Shown: positions 34,858-46,383 of the stretch, one piece after another
Layout: each line of letters opens with the position of its first letter
How positions within the stretch are numbered: position 1 is the stretch's first letter
NCBI GenBank assembly: GCA_006386115.1
Contig: VFIW01000006.1
Span: forward strand, 950,706-1,014,705
From: Globisporangium splendens
Lineage: Eukaryota > Oomycota > Peronosporomycetes > Pythiales > Pythiaceae
Reading direction: 5' to 3'
DNA length: 64,000 nt
Notes under the pieces: generated by a model
The model's database searches: none
What the model was told of the DNA's origin: nothing
What the model saw: the letters and a program-made list of their open reading frames with translations, nothing else
Made by a program: the position numbers and the translations under genes

Positions 34858-35893
34858 TTATAAAGAATCGGCCATGGCGATCGTCGACTGACGCACCGGC
34901 GACATGAACATGCTATCGCGACTCGACATCGTGAGCGTCGAGATACTTTCGCGCGAGCCGCCGCTGTACGACCGCTCGCTGCCACCGCTGCCGCGCTTCG
35001 TCTTGCGCTTGTACACGACCGTGTCCTTGTCCATTCGAATACCCCACTGGAACTCGTCTGCTTTCGTCACAACCTCGAGGAACTCGTTCAGTTTCGCGAT
35101 GCGGTCGATGATCAACTGGTCCGAGAAGAAACCGGTCAGTGACTGCGTCTGTAGTTCTGGGATCTCGTGCTCGCTCGACGGATTCTTTGCCTTCAACGTT
35201 GCCGCAAGATTCCTTTAGATGAAATAATGACAACAGCATAGAGAAAAATGAGTTTCCTCTGCAAGACAACGAAGGGCGTCCTCACAAACACAAGCATGCA
35301 AATCACTTACAAGAACGTGCTGTATCTGTGCCAAAGCACCAGCGTGCCTCGGATATCTGTCTCAATCTGCAATTTATACTCCACATACTGACGCCCTTGC
35401 TTCGTCTTAATGCGGCTATGAAACAATAAAGAGAGTGCACAAAGGTTAGTCAGTATATGCCCATTATTCTACCTTTTTTTCTTCTTCTAAGAAATCATGG
35501 ATCCGACGCAAATATTCGCCCAAAATGGCACACAGTCCATATATAGATAAATATCATCCCATCCACAACAACACATAAAACAAAATGACTATACCTGTCG
35601 ACGACCTTGGCGTTGAGCAGCGAGATCTCGCGCATCTGGTCAATCTTGGTCTGGTACGAGTCGAGCGTCTGCCGCAACTGCACGTGCTCTCGTCGGTACT
35701 CAACGTTGGCGTGTTGCAGCGCGAGCGACAGGATCGTCGCGCGCAGCTTCTCGTTCTCGTCTTCTAGCTGCTTCTTCTTCTCGAGCGCCTCGTTCTTCTG
35801 CATCGTGTACGACTCGATCGCGCCTTCTGCCTTGGCGATTTTGATCGCGGCATCCGCGAGCACGCGTTCCGTTCGTCGCGACGAGGTGCCCAT
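34858..35893 (-). CDS. Stand-alone coiled-coil/PX protein homologous to the myosin tails
   Basis: Three exons on the minus strand: 35893-35595, 35415-35311, 35212-34858 (both introns phase 2), 252 residues. Residues about 5-97 are a charged coiled coil (KKKQLEDENEKLRATI) and about 100-215 a PX domain, with [21 protein letters not shown] and IPELQ. The C-terminus is Ser-rich with Gly/Ser/Arg. Over its whole length it lines up with the last exon of the PX-tailed myosins at 41271-54748: EKLRAT, ISLLNAKVVDSRI and EFQWGIRMDKDTVVYKRK have direct counterparts there. It looks like that tail without a motor. PX domains bind phosphoinositides and the coiled coil probably dimerises the protein, so it could share membrane sites or partners with those myosins. 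That is inference. Confidence 0.87.
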
Positions 35894-36453
35894 TGTCTTT
35901 TAAATACGCGCCAGCGAGAGAGAGAGAGAGAAAGAGAAAGTCCGCTTCTGTGTGTTTGTGTCGTACGAATACAAGCGATGGGTGATCACAACTCACCACC
36001 GCAAAAGGTTTCTTGGCTTCTTCGAATCCCTTTCACCCACGCGACACGTGCGTACAGGAGGAAGAAGGGAAGCGAACGGGTCCAACAAGTCGCTCAGCAG
36101 ACAATCACACGCCGCTTGTGAGGACAGAGGGGGGAAGGAAGGAAGGCAGCAAGCGACTGGGGGACGGAGGGGAAAGAGGAGGATGGAAGCGCACGCACTC
36201 GTTGACTTCCGCCTGCACTGCTTGCTTGCGTTGCTCCAATACCGACGCGGAAATGCCCTGCGAGAACCGAAGAAAACACACACACACAAAAACAAAGCAA
36301 AACGAAAACAACGCTGCGATAAGGGATGAGGGGCGAAACAAACACACAAACACCAAGTCCAGGTCGACCTCGAAACGAACCTAGAGAGACCAGCACTATT
36401 TTAGACTTGCTTTTTGTATGTCCAAGAACGCAGCCATCCAGTTTTCTGGACTC

Positions 36454-36492
<39 letters not shown>

Positions 36493-37455
36493 CAAAGTGC
36501 GCTGCCCTCTCAAAGTGCGCCGCCAATCAGATGGAAAAGCCGCGTAAACTTAATATTCACCTTCCAGCTGGCTCCTCCCTTGTGGCGCACGCTCTCACAA
36601 CCGAACGAACGAACGGCATGCACATGGATGGATCTGTGAAGCAAGCAAGCGCATCAGCAGCCGACTGGCGTGGCGTATTCAGCAGTGCTGCCCATACATT
36701 CTCCAAGATGCAGTCTCGACCGGTCCAGACGAACGACACGCACGTTCAGTCGACAGATGCCATCTGCAGTTGCATCGAATTGTTCTGTCTGCTGCGGTTA
36801 TAATAGAGATAGATAGATAAACAGAGAGAGAGAGAGTCTTGAGCGAGACAAGCTCAAAATTATCTCACCGCATACCGCCGCTCGTGGTTCGATTGCGAGC
36901 GCGGATGACTACGCAGGAGCGGCCTCCCAGCACGCGCGCATGTGCTACATACGGCCGGGCGGCCGATCCACTCGTTCGCCCGCTGCTGAAACAGAAGCCA
37001 CGACGGCACGACCGACTGAGCGAAAGAAATCTGCGTCGCAAACCAACCAACCGACGCGATCTGCTTGCTCGCTTTGGTGCACAGACCAGATCGCGCGCTG
37101 TACAGTATCCGGAGCAGCAACATTTATTTAGCAAGCTCTGTCTGTCTGTCCGCCTGTGACTGTCAAGCATAAATTTAGAGAGGGTTGCAGCACTTGCGAT
37201 CGCTTACAAATGTTTCCGTCAAGGACGTTTCACCAAAATAAAAACCCTACCCCGGAGTCGCTTCTAGGTTCGCAGCGACCTCTTGAGTTCTGACAACAAT
37301 AGGTTTGCTTTTGCCCTTTTTTTGGTTGTCAACTTCGAAAGTACTTTTACATCGAACAAAGTACTTTGTCAAAAACGCAAACTTGACACCTTGAGCACAC
37401 GCACGAGATCCCTTTTGAAAAGAACACAAAAAACGCAATTGCGGACGACAGATAA
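35894..37455. other. Intergenic region with microsatellites
   Basis: Divergent promoter region between the PX gene (-) and the flavocytochrome gene (+). It contains a (CT)n tract at 36457-36489, shorter (AG)n tracts near 35919-35940 and 36821-36836, and tetranucleotide-like runs. Open frames here are repeat-derived and not protein-like. Confidence 0.5.
36457..36489. repeat. (CT)n microsatellite
   Basis: Uninterrupted CT dinucleotide tract of about 33 nt. Confidence 0.9.
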
Positions 37456-40057
37456 ATGGACCGCGCGAGAACCGCAGACGCCGCCACCACTCTCGAAATG
37501 GACGCCATGCAGCGCAAGCGCGTGACGACGGCGACGACGGCGAGCACCACCGGCACGCCCGTGTCCGCGGACGACAGCTCCATGCGCACGACCGACGCCA
37601 TGTTCAGCGACGACGACGACTTGGACGCGCTCCTCACCGACGACGATCTGCTTGCGGCGGATGCCGAGAATGAAAAGTACGCCGAGCTGCGCAAGAAGCA
37701 AAAGCGTCGACTCGCAAACGGATCGCTGGCGTCCTCGTCTTCGTGGTGCCGATCCGCGCTCAACTGCGTGCTCTCGCTGCGCCAATCGTACCCAAACGTG
37801 CTGGTCGCTGGGACGTTCTGCTGGATGCTTGCGACGCTGTTTTGGATTCGATCGCCGTTGTATCTGCAGTGGATCGCGGAGCCCATGGAGAAAACGCTGG
37901 GCGGGAAACGGAAGGCCGAGATCGAGCCTCGTGTCGTAGCGACCGCACTCGTGGTGCCGTTTATCATGAGCGGTGCGCTGTTCTATTGGTTCGAGCTCGC
38001 TGCGGACGCGACGCGTGTTACAGAATGGAAGAAGTCGGCGTGGATGCTGTGGCTGCGACGCCAACGCCGCGCACTGGTTCCCTCGGGCTTTGATTCCGTG
38101 GACGTGCTTGCGATCGGTGGGTTTGCGGTTGTGCAACTCAATTGCTTCGTCGGCAAGATCCTGATCGACGATTACACGGGGAAACTGGCGAAAGCAGGTC
38201 TCTTGGCCCGATCAGCACGCACATTTGGAATGAACGGCCTGTACGCAGTGGTACGCTTTGATATGCTGCATCAACCTCCGTGTGTATGTCTTATTGTCCG
38301 CTGTGCTGACGTATTCGCTTTGTGCACTGCGTTGAACAGATCTTGTCGATCCTGCTCGTGTCGCGCCAGTCGTTTTTCCACAAGTATTTCCACTTGTCGA
38401 GCGAGCGCGCAGCGGTGTATCACGTGTGGACAGGCAACTTTGGTGTGATCAACTTGCTGCTGCATGGGATTCTGTACGGCGTGGTCTGGGTTCGAGACGG
38501 GAAGCTGCAAGCTATGCTCATCCCGTGCTCGGGAGCGGAATGCACGCCAAAGCTCGCGTATCAAAGCGTGCGCAACTTTTCCGGTTTGCTCGCATTGATC
38601 TTCTTGCTCGTGGTCGCGTTGGGCTCCATGGAGTGGATGCGACGACGCCATTTCCGGAAATTCTCGATTGTGCACTGCCTGAACGTGCTCTTCGTTGTGT
38701 TCACGTGCATCCACTACTACCCCGCGGTGTTTTGGCTCGTGCCGTGCATCTTGGTGTACGTCGTGTACCGCGTGATCTCGTTGTTCGGACAGCAAAAGGC
38801 AACGGTGGTCTCCGTCGCGTCGCTTTCCGACAAGATTGTCCAGCTCGAGATACGACGCGATGCGAGTGGCGCGGTAGGCTTGGGCGATTTCCACGCGGGG
38901 CAGTACGTGTACATCAAGGTGGATGAGATCGGCCGCAATGAATGGCATCCGTTCTCTATCAGCTCGAGTCCGCTGAAGAACCGCCACTCGTTCCATTTGG
39001 ATGCCAAAGTGCAAGGGCCGTTCACGCGACAGCTACTGGAGATGATCAAGGCGCACCGATTGAACACTGTCAAGGTGGACGGCTACTATGGCACCACGGT
39101 AGAGGTACGAAGCAGTATGGCTAATATTGCTCACCTGCTTTGAACTATCTCATTATGTGTGTGATGTTTGTATGGCAGACGTGTGCGCACATGGTGTTTG
39201 TTGCTGGTGGCAGCGGCATGACGCCGTTCTTGAGCGTACTGGAGCAGTTGCAGTTGCTTTCTGAAAAGGAACGTGCGGGGGAAGTGGACGGCGACGCGGA
39301 ATTTCCCAAGACGCTCTGGGTGATCTGGACGGGCCGCGATATCGAGCTCTTCGAGGCGTACGCAGAGCTTCTGCTGTCCATCAAGAAATCAACGCGCTGG
39401 AAAAGCAACATCTCGCTGCATCTGACCGCCTCCTTGTACGACGACGAAGAAGAAGAACGCCTCGATGGGGACAGCAGCCGTGTGGAAAAGTTCTATCCGT
39501 CGTCCATGCATCGTCACGCGTACGCTCACGACTCGCACCTGCGTCCGCTTGCCACTTTCCTGGGTGTCTCTGTGGGCAGTGCGCTGCTCATGTACCTCGC
39601 GTATATTGATGAAGCGCTTGGCCAAGTGTGGTGGCTCAAGCGGTTGGCTCTCTTCTTTGCATGTGCACTCGGTGCTGGACTCGGTGGAAGCCTTGTGCTC
39701 GTGGCGCGCCGCATGCTGGCGAAACGAGCGAATGACGGCGTGGGCTCGGCGATGACGGAGCTCGAGTTTGCAGGTGATCTGGACATGTCGAGTCCCGTGG
39801 CGCCATCGACGCCGCGCAAGTTCCCATTGGCGTCAGCGTCCATCCTCAGCAAGCATTTCCCACTGGACACCACACGCCCGGACTTGCACCATCGCCTGCG
39901 CAGCATCCACAGCGAGATCCAGGAGAACTACGGCATGGTCGCGGACGTCGGCGTGTTCGTGAGCGGCCCCTCGAGTCTCCAGGCCGACGTGCTCCGCCAT
40001 ACAAGGAGCCTCCATTCGCCGTTCGTGGCTGTGCATCAGAAATCTTTCACGGTGTAA
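37456..40057 (+). CDS. Ferric-reductase / NADPH-oxidase-like transmembrane flavocytochrome
   Basis: Three exons, 37456-38250, 38340-39104, 39179-40057 (all phase 0), 812 residues. An N-terminal acidic cytosolic region (about 1-110) is followed by a ferric-reductase-like membrane domain. Candidate haem-ligand histidines are paired in YHVWTGNFGVINLLLHG and in FSIVHCLNV...CIHYY. A FAD-binding domain follows, with HPFSISSSP at about residue 468 and GDFHAGQYVYIKV before it. The NAD(P)H-binding domain has FVAGGSGMTPFLSVLEQL at about 527 and VGVFVSGPSSLQ near the C-terminus. Two extra hydrophobic stretches (about 650-700) sit inside the last domain, which is unusual. The family moves electrons from NADPH across the membrane to ferric iron or to oxygen. 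Sequence alone does not decide between iron uptake and superoxide production; no EF-hands are seen. Confidence 0.88.
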
Positions 40058-40437
40058 AAGCGCGTTGCTTGCATAGAGACAGTCATTTACGTGCGTGCAT
40101 ACAACAGCAAATCGCTTGGGGGTCTGCATGGCTTTTACGCTATTTCAAGGCGCTGCACACACTGTGCGCGTGGAACCCATGTGAGTAACCCATGTGATCG
40201 ATGCTGCAATCGGCACATTTCTTGAGCGCGGTCGCCATCGAAATGCCTGAGGGTCACGACAGCTGAACCACGTCCAATGGAGCCGGACAATACAATGGGA
40301 AGACGAGGGAAGGGACAGGTGTTAAATGCCAACGCGATCGGCGCCGCTCTGGTCGTAAATTACGCGAGATGAGTGCTCTGCATCATGACTGCGCGGCTCC
40401 GTTTGCGCTGCATGCTGTGTCTGCAGAGGCAGCTCGC

Positions 40438-40461
40438 TTTTTTTTTTTTTTTTTTTTTTTT
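40438..40461. repeat. Poly-T tract
   Basis: Run of 24 T, i.e. poly-A on the minus strand; may mark the tail of an old retroposed fragment, but no body is recognisable. Confidence 0.85.
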
Positions 40462-40908
40462 CAGTTTTACTTGGCTCTCGTCGCATCTTAAGTGCGTTTC
40501 CCCTCGTGGTTGAGCCGATGCGCACTATGAGCTTCCGGGATGGAGGGGTAAGCTGTGTGGTTTGTCATCTAACGACAGGGCGGTTTGCAGCTCTTCCCGC
40601 GTGGCGTGTTATTTTCTCTCTGGCTTTTTTGGACGGTTTTGAAGCTGGATAAGTGAAACAGCCGCATACAAAAAGCAAGAGGCAAAAAACTACACCTACA
40701 CCTGCAGCGTCACCGGCTGTTTTGTTTTGTTGTGAGTTTGTGTGGGTCGCTGCGTCGTGCACGCGCTTTCATTGGTGTAGACTTGGATGGACCCCTTCCC
40801 CTCGCTCCTGAGCGCTCCACTTGGGTACGCCTTTGTTCGCTAGAGAAGAGCCTTTTGGGAGGAGAAAAGGAAAGCGGGGTAGGTCACGGCTTCCCACACA
40901 ACACACAC

Positions 40909-40913
<5 letters not shown>

Positions 40914-40942
<29 letters not shown>
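40914..40942. repeat. (GA)n microsatellite
   Basis: Uninterrupted GA dinucleotide tract of about 29 nt, roughly 330 nt before the myosin start. Confidence 0.9.
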
Positions 40943-40945
<3 letters not shown>

Positions 40946-41270
40946 AAGGGAAACGAGAGGTCTGAGGTCGTCGACCCTTCTGGTGCTGCTCGCTGTCTGG
41001 GGAGTCAGAAGAGGGAAAGGACCTCCTGTTCGTTGCGCGCATTACCTGTTTCCGCAGCGCGTCTAAAGCAAGCGATCGCCTCGGGAGTATTGGGCGCCTG
41101 CGCAAGAGACGACGGCAAAGCAAATATTCGACGCGCGTTCATCCCGTCCGATAGCTTCGTTCTTCAACCTTCTCACTCTGCGAACATTACGCACACATCC
41201 ATTCGCCCGTTGCGTGTGAGTGTCTTCGTTCCCTCCCTCACTCTCCCGTTGACTCCTAAGTACCGAGAGC

Positions 41271-44200
41271 ATGGCCGACGAACAGAACGGCGCGCCGGGA
41301 CTCGTCGACGGCTCGGCGAGCGTCTGGGTTCCCCACGACCAGCTCGTGTGGAAGCGCGCCGTCGTGCTGCGCAAACTGGACGACGGCAAGAGCGCCGAGG
41401 TGCGGCTTGAACCGAACCACGACAACGAGTACCACAAGGACGATGGCGTCGTCAAGATTGTCAACATCCAGGAGATCTCGCGCCTCGCAGGTATGTAGTT
41501 TCATACCCGCTCAGTTGCTTGTATCGTCTTGTTTTGCTGTTCATGGCAGGCAAGCGTGGATGTATTACTTTACTATTTACAAGTGTACTCATGCGATTCG
41601 TTTGTATATGGTGTGGTGTAATATGCAGGTGAGGTGTCGGACCAGGCGATGCCGATCTGCAACACGTTCACGCCCACGGGAATGGACGATATGTCCATGC
41701 TCAACCACTTGCACGAACCGGCCGTGCTGCGCAACCTCGAACTGCGCTTTGCCCAGAAGATGCCGTACACGTACACGGGTCAGATCTGTATCGCTGTGAA
41801 CCCGTACCAGTGGCTCGATCTCTACGGATCGGTATGCGAATGCATTGTTTATATTGCTAAATCATCTACAATATGCGAAAGGAATTGCGTCCGTTTACTA
41901 ACTCTGGTATAAATGGCGTGACATATCACCAGCACCTGTACCGTCAGTACTTGGAACAGCCACGCGAGTCGCTCGACCCGCACCCATTTGCGCTCTCGGC
42001 AACCTCATACACCGACATGAAGCGCAGCCAGCAAGACCAGAGTATCCTCGTGAGTGGCGAGTCCGGCGCCGGTAAAACCGAAACGGTCAAGATCATGATG
42101 AACCACTTGGCGTCCATCTCGGGCGGCGGTGACCGCGGCACCGTCGTGATCGACCAGGTGCTCAAGTCGAACCCTCTGTTGGAGTCGTTCGGTAATGCCA
42201 AGACGAAGCGTAACGACAACAGCAGTCGTTTCGGCAAGTTTGCGCAGTTGCAGTTCGACCCATTGGGTTCGCTTGTTGGTGCACGTTGCGAGACGTACCT
42301 GCTCGAGAAGAGTCGTGTTGTGGGTCAGGCGGACGGTGAGCGCAACTACCACGTGTTCTACCAGATCTTCCGTCTGGCGGAGAGCCGCAAGAGTGAGTTG
42401 CGTCTCGATGGAGACGCCCACAACTACAAGTACGTGCGTGCTGGCGCGGATGCGGAGCTGACCGGTATCGACGACGACCAGTGCTTGAAGGAGACCCAAG
42501 AAGCCATGGACATTATCGGTATCACGACGGAGGAGCAGAACGCGATCTTTGAGATCGTGGCGGCGATCCTGAATCTGGGAGAAGCCAACTTTGTGCAGAG
42601 CGGGTCGGAAGAGAAGTCGCACGTGCAGAACGAGGAGATCGTGCAGAACGTGGCGCACCTGGTGCAGACGGACGTGGAGGCGCTTCGCAGCGTGTTGTTG
42701 GAGCGTTCGATCACGGCTGGTACCGAGTCGTACACGATCCCACTGAACGCTGAGCAGGCGACGGATCTGCGTGACGCGCTCGCGAAGGGTATCTACACGC
42801 AGTTGTTCGACTGGTTGGTGCACCGTATCAACAAGGCTATCTGTTCGACGCGCAACGTGCAGACGCACATCGGTTTGTTGGATATTTTCGGTTTCGAGTC
42901 GTTCGAGACGAACGGGTTTGAGCAGTTGTGTATCAACTACGCGAACGAGAAGCTGCAGCAGAAGTTCAACAGCGACGTGTTCAAGGTGGTTCAGCAGGAG
43001 TACATTGAAGAGGATATCCCGCTGACGCTGGTGACGTTCGAAGACAACCAGCCGATCTTGGATTTGATTGAGGGTCGCATGGGTATTGTGAGTTTGTTGA
43101 ACGAAGAGGTTCTTCGTCCACAGGCGAGTGACACGACGTTCGTGAGCAAGGTAGTGGACGCGTTTGGGGACCACCCGAACATCGAGAAGAGCAAGTTTAA
43201 CCAGTTGCTGTTCACGATCCGTCACTATGCTGGTGATGTGGCGTACAACGGTACGGGTTTCTTGGAGAAGAACAAAGACACGCTTCCATCGGATATGGCT
43301 CAGCTTCTCCAGGGCAGTTCGAGCAAGGTGGTCGCTGGCATCTTCACCGCCGAGGCTGCTCCAGCAGAGCGCAAGGCTGGCGCTGCCGCGCGAACGGCAA
43401 AAAGCAAGCCAGCGCGCCAGCAAAAGGGTTTCTTGGTCGGTAACACGATTGCTGGTGGGTTCCGCAAGCAGCTATCCGAGTTGATGGAGACCATCAACAA
43501 GACGTCATCGCAGTACGTTCGTTGCATCAAGCCGAATGCGAACAAGAGTCACGAAGAGTTCGACCGTATGATGATCGTGGAACAGTTGCGATGCGCTGGT
43601 GTGATCGCTGCGATCCGTATCAGTCGCGCTGCGTTCCCGAACCGTCTTCCATTGTCTGATTTCCAGTCTCGCTTCCAGATCATTTGTCCATCTTCGCTTC
43701 GCGATGCGTCCCCTACAGACATGGTCGTGGGTTTGCTGAAAGAGCTGTTGCCTGAAGCTGCTGCTAGCACAAAGAACAGCAAGTTTGCGGTGGGTAAGAC
43801 GAAGGTGTACTTCAGCTCTGGTTTGTTGCAGAAGTTGGAAGACCGACGAAATGCGATTCTCAAGAACCATGCTATCAAGATCCAGAAGACGCTTCGTGGA
43901 TACGTTCTGCACAAGCGATACGTGCAACTGCGTGCGGCGACGATTAAGATCCAGGCGTTCAGTCGAGGTGGTCTCCAGAAGAAGCGTTTTAGAAAATTCC
44001 GCGCTGGTGTGATCAGAATGCAAGCTCGTCATCGCGGTCGCAAGCAACGCGTGGCTTTTGCTGAATTGGTGGTCAAGGTTCGACGTGAGCGACAGCTTGC
44101 TTTGGAGCGTGAGCGCCAAGCTCAGCGTGAACGCGAATTGGAACAGCAGCGCGTGCGCCAGCAGGAGCAAGAACGTGAGCGTCAATTACAGAAGGAGTTG

Positions 44201-45163
44201 GATCACATGGATCCTCAGCCGGTAAGAATCTTGTTGGTTGTTTTTCGCATTGCTTTGAGTGTTGTTGCTAAGGGGACTTTGACGTAGGAGCCTGTGGAAG
44301 ATGACTGGACTGACGAGAGTGACAAGGAAGACCAAGGTACGATGTGGCTCAGTGACTGCTTCCTGTTGACATATTGATCTGTGTCCTAACGATGTGTTGT
44401 GTTTAATTCGATTGTAGGCCCAGCGTCCCCAAGAACACTCCGCGCTCTCACTGAAGCGGCTGCTAAGGTCGCCGAAGCTGAAGCGGCCGCTCGTGACGCC
44501 AAGCAAGCTGCTGAGACGGCTCTTGAACTAAACCGTGAACTCGTCGCTCAAAACGACCGTCTTCGCGCGACCTTGTCGTCGAACGTTGCCGAGTACGCTG
44601 ACGCCGAGCTTCTTCGTGAAAACGAGCGCCTGAAGCAACAGGTGTTGCAACTGCAGACCAAGTTGGTGCGCTCGCAAGAAGTGTCGCTTATCTCTGCGAA
44701 GGTCGTGGACAGCCGAATCACGTACCGAGAAGGGCGTCAATTCGTCGAATACAAGCTCCAGATCGAGACCAACACGCGCGGCACTTTGTATGTGTGGCAC
44801 CGATACAGCACTTTCCGTAACTTGGCTGCCACTTTGCAGACGAAGAACGGCTACAAGCGCAAGGAGATTCCCGAGCTGCCGAACAAGCAACTGTTTGGCA
44901 ACTTTTCCGAGAAGATCATCCAGGAGCGCGTGGCAAAGTTGAACCAGTTCCTCGAAGCTGCGACCAACGCCGAGTACTTGCAATGGGGTATTCGTGTGGA
45001 CCAGGATACCTGTGTTTATAAGCGTCGCGTAAAGTCGGCGAACTCGTCCTCGCGCGACAGTATTGTTTCGACGGCATCGACCGCGAACTCTTCCCCACGT
45101 GCGTCGTCGCGTCTTTCCATGAAGTCCTTTAGTTTCCGTCGCGGCAGTACGGCCGGTAATTAA
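41271..45163 (+). CDS. Myosin heavy chain with C-terminal PX domain (array copy 1)
   Basis: Five exons: 41271-41490, 41629-41831, 41933-44221, 44288-44336, 44418-45163, 1168 residues. An SH3-like N-terminus ([18 protein letters not shown]) leads into a complete motor: P-loop GESGAGKT at about 183-190, switch [16 protein letters not shown] at about 229-243, switch II DIFGFE at about 458. Three IQ-type motifs follow (about 788-850, e.g. [15 protein letters not shown]). Then come a short charged helix, a 49-nt acidic exon (EPVEDDWTDESDKEDQ), a coiled coil and a PX domain (about 1012-1130), ending in KSFSFRRGS. This architecture matches the PX-tailed oomycete myosins that I recall as class XXX. 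It is an actin motor expected to carry phosphoinositide-rich membranes. Intron 2 has a perfect TACTAAC branch site and is identical to that of copy 3. Confidence 0.92.
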
Positions 45164-46383
45164 ACGAAGAAGTATGTATGAGTATCCTGGTTGGTGTCGT
45201 CGCCGTCGTCCGTCCTGAGCTTCTTCGATGAAGTCGAGAAAAAGTACGAAGAGATACCGAGAACAAGCGCATGAACGACGAAAAGGCAAGAAGCACAGAA
45301 TAAAAAGATGAGAGCGAGTCACGCAACCAGCACACGATAAAAATCGCCGTAATTTCCTTTTTTTCCTTTCATAATAAAGTTGATGTTCCAGATTTTTGCC
45401 ATTCAGATGTGTTGTGGCGGTGCCACTTTGGATTTTGCTTCTGCAACGAAAGGAGAAAGCCTTGCATTTGATGGCAAGCGAGTCGGCTTTGATGAAATTG
45501 ATGAGTCAATATCGACTCAAGCTGGTGTTCAGTTCCGATTACGCATGTCCGGTTTTCTGCAAGATTGTCATCAGTTCGAAGCTACGACGACACTTGTGGC
45601 AGAAGGACCGACCGCGCGCAGGATTTAGTTGACAGCCAACGTCCACATCGTCCGAACGCACTACATTCTGCTGCTGCTGGTTTCCTTTGCAGAACATGGA
45701 TACTTGGAGGATTTTTTCAGCATGGAGACGCAACGACTCCTGCTTCCAAGTCAAAAGCTGCTCCAAGATTTCATTTCTCACAGCAGTTCTTGCTAAAGCG
45801 GTAAACTTGCAATTTGTATGCTTCAGCTGCTGCTCGTGTGATTGGCTAATAACATGTAGTTTTGCTTTGCTTGAGAAATAGGGCTTCAAATTAATGCTAA
45901 AGTTAGCTGAATACCATCTTGATTTACTCCTAGAATTATGGCAATGCGAAGATAAACCTAATCTCATTTTGCTCCTTATTTCAGTAAAAAAGAACTGAGG
46001 TTATACATTTAAAGAGATCTTTCACTTTCATTGAAGTATATCTAGTATACTACACTCATGCGTGTATAATGTACGGTGCAACAGAGTGCAGTATACACCA
46101 TCACTCGTCGATGCGTGTTGCTTGCTGCTCATGAAGCGAACGCCAGTGCTGGACGGCGCCCAGCGCAAACATCTCGGTTTCGCCGCTGGCGCAAACATAA
46201 TGCGACCAGCGCCCGCGTCTGCGGCTGCTGCCGGTTTCCCGCCGCATGGGCGACTCGCCATTGTAGAAGAAGCGCAGACGTCGCCAGGTCGCCGCTGCTT
46301 CATCGCCTCACTGTTCGACAGTACCGTCCAGGAACATTTCGTCCATCAATCTGTCTACTCCCACCGAAACGACCATCAAGATC
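45164..46383. other. Spacer between myosin copies 1 and 2
   Basis: About 1.2 kb. It includes one weak minus-strand open frame at 45539-45967 (listed separately) and otherwise only 3' UTR and promoter DNA. It is not similar to the spacer between copies 2 and 3. Confidence 0.5.
45539..45967 (-). CDS. Doubtful small open reading frame, Cys/His-containing C-terminus
   Basis: A 142-residue frame starting at ATG 45965-45967. It has one plausibly amphipathic helix (RNEILEQLLTWKQESLRL) and a C-terminal FCHKCRRSF motif that could bind zinc. No family is recognised and the composition is less gene-like than the neighbours. It could be a small gene, a fragment of a mobile element or chance. Confidence 0.22.
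   Translation of the reverse strand: MRLGLSSHCHNSRSKSRWYSANFSINLKPYFSSKAKLHVISQSHEQQLKHTNCKFTALARTAVRNEILEQLLTWKQESLRLHAEKILQVSMFCKGNQQQQNVVRSDDVDVGCQLNPARGRSFCHKCRRSFELMTILQKTGHA

Larger units (their letters stand above)
40058..41270. other. Intergenic region with simple repeats
   Basis: Holds a 24-T tract (40438-40461) and a (GA)n tract (40914-40942). Presumed promoter of the first myosin gene. No gene seen. Confidence 0.55.

Noticed and set aside
36457..36489. Microsatellites as regulatory or CRISPR-like arrays
   Set aside because: Plain dinucleotide tracts without spacers; no CRISPR or cas-like features anywhere in this eukaryotic window.
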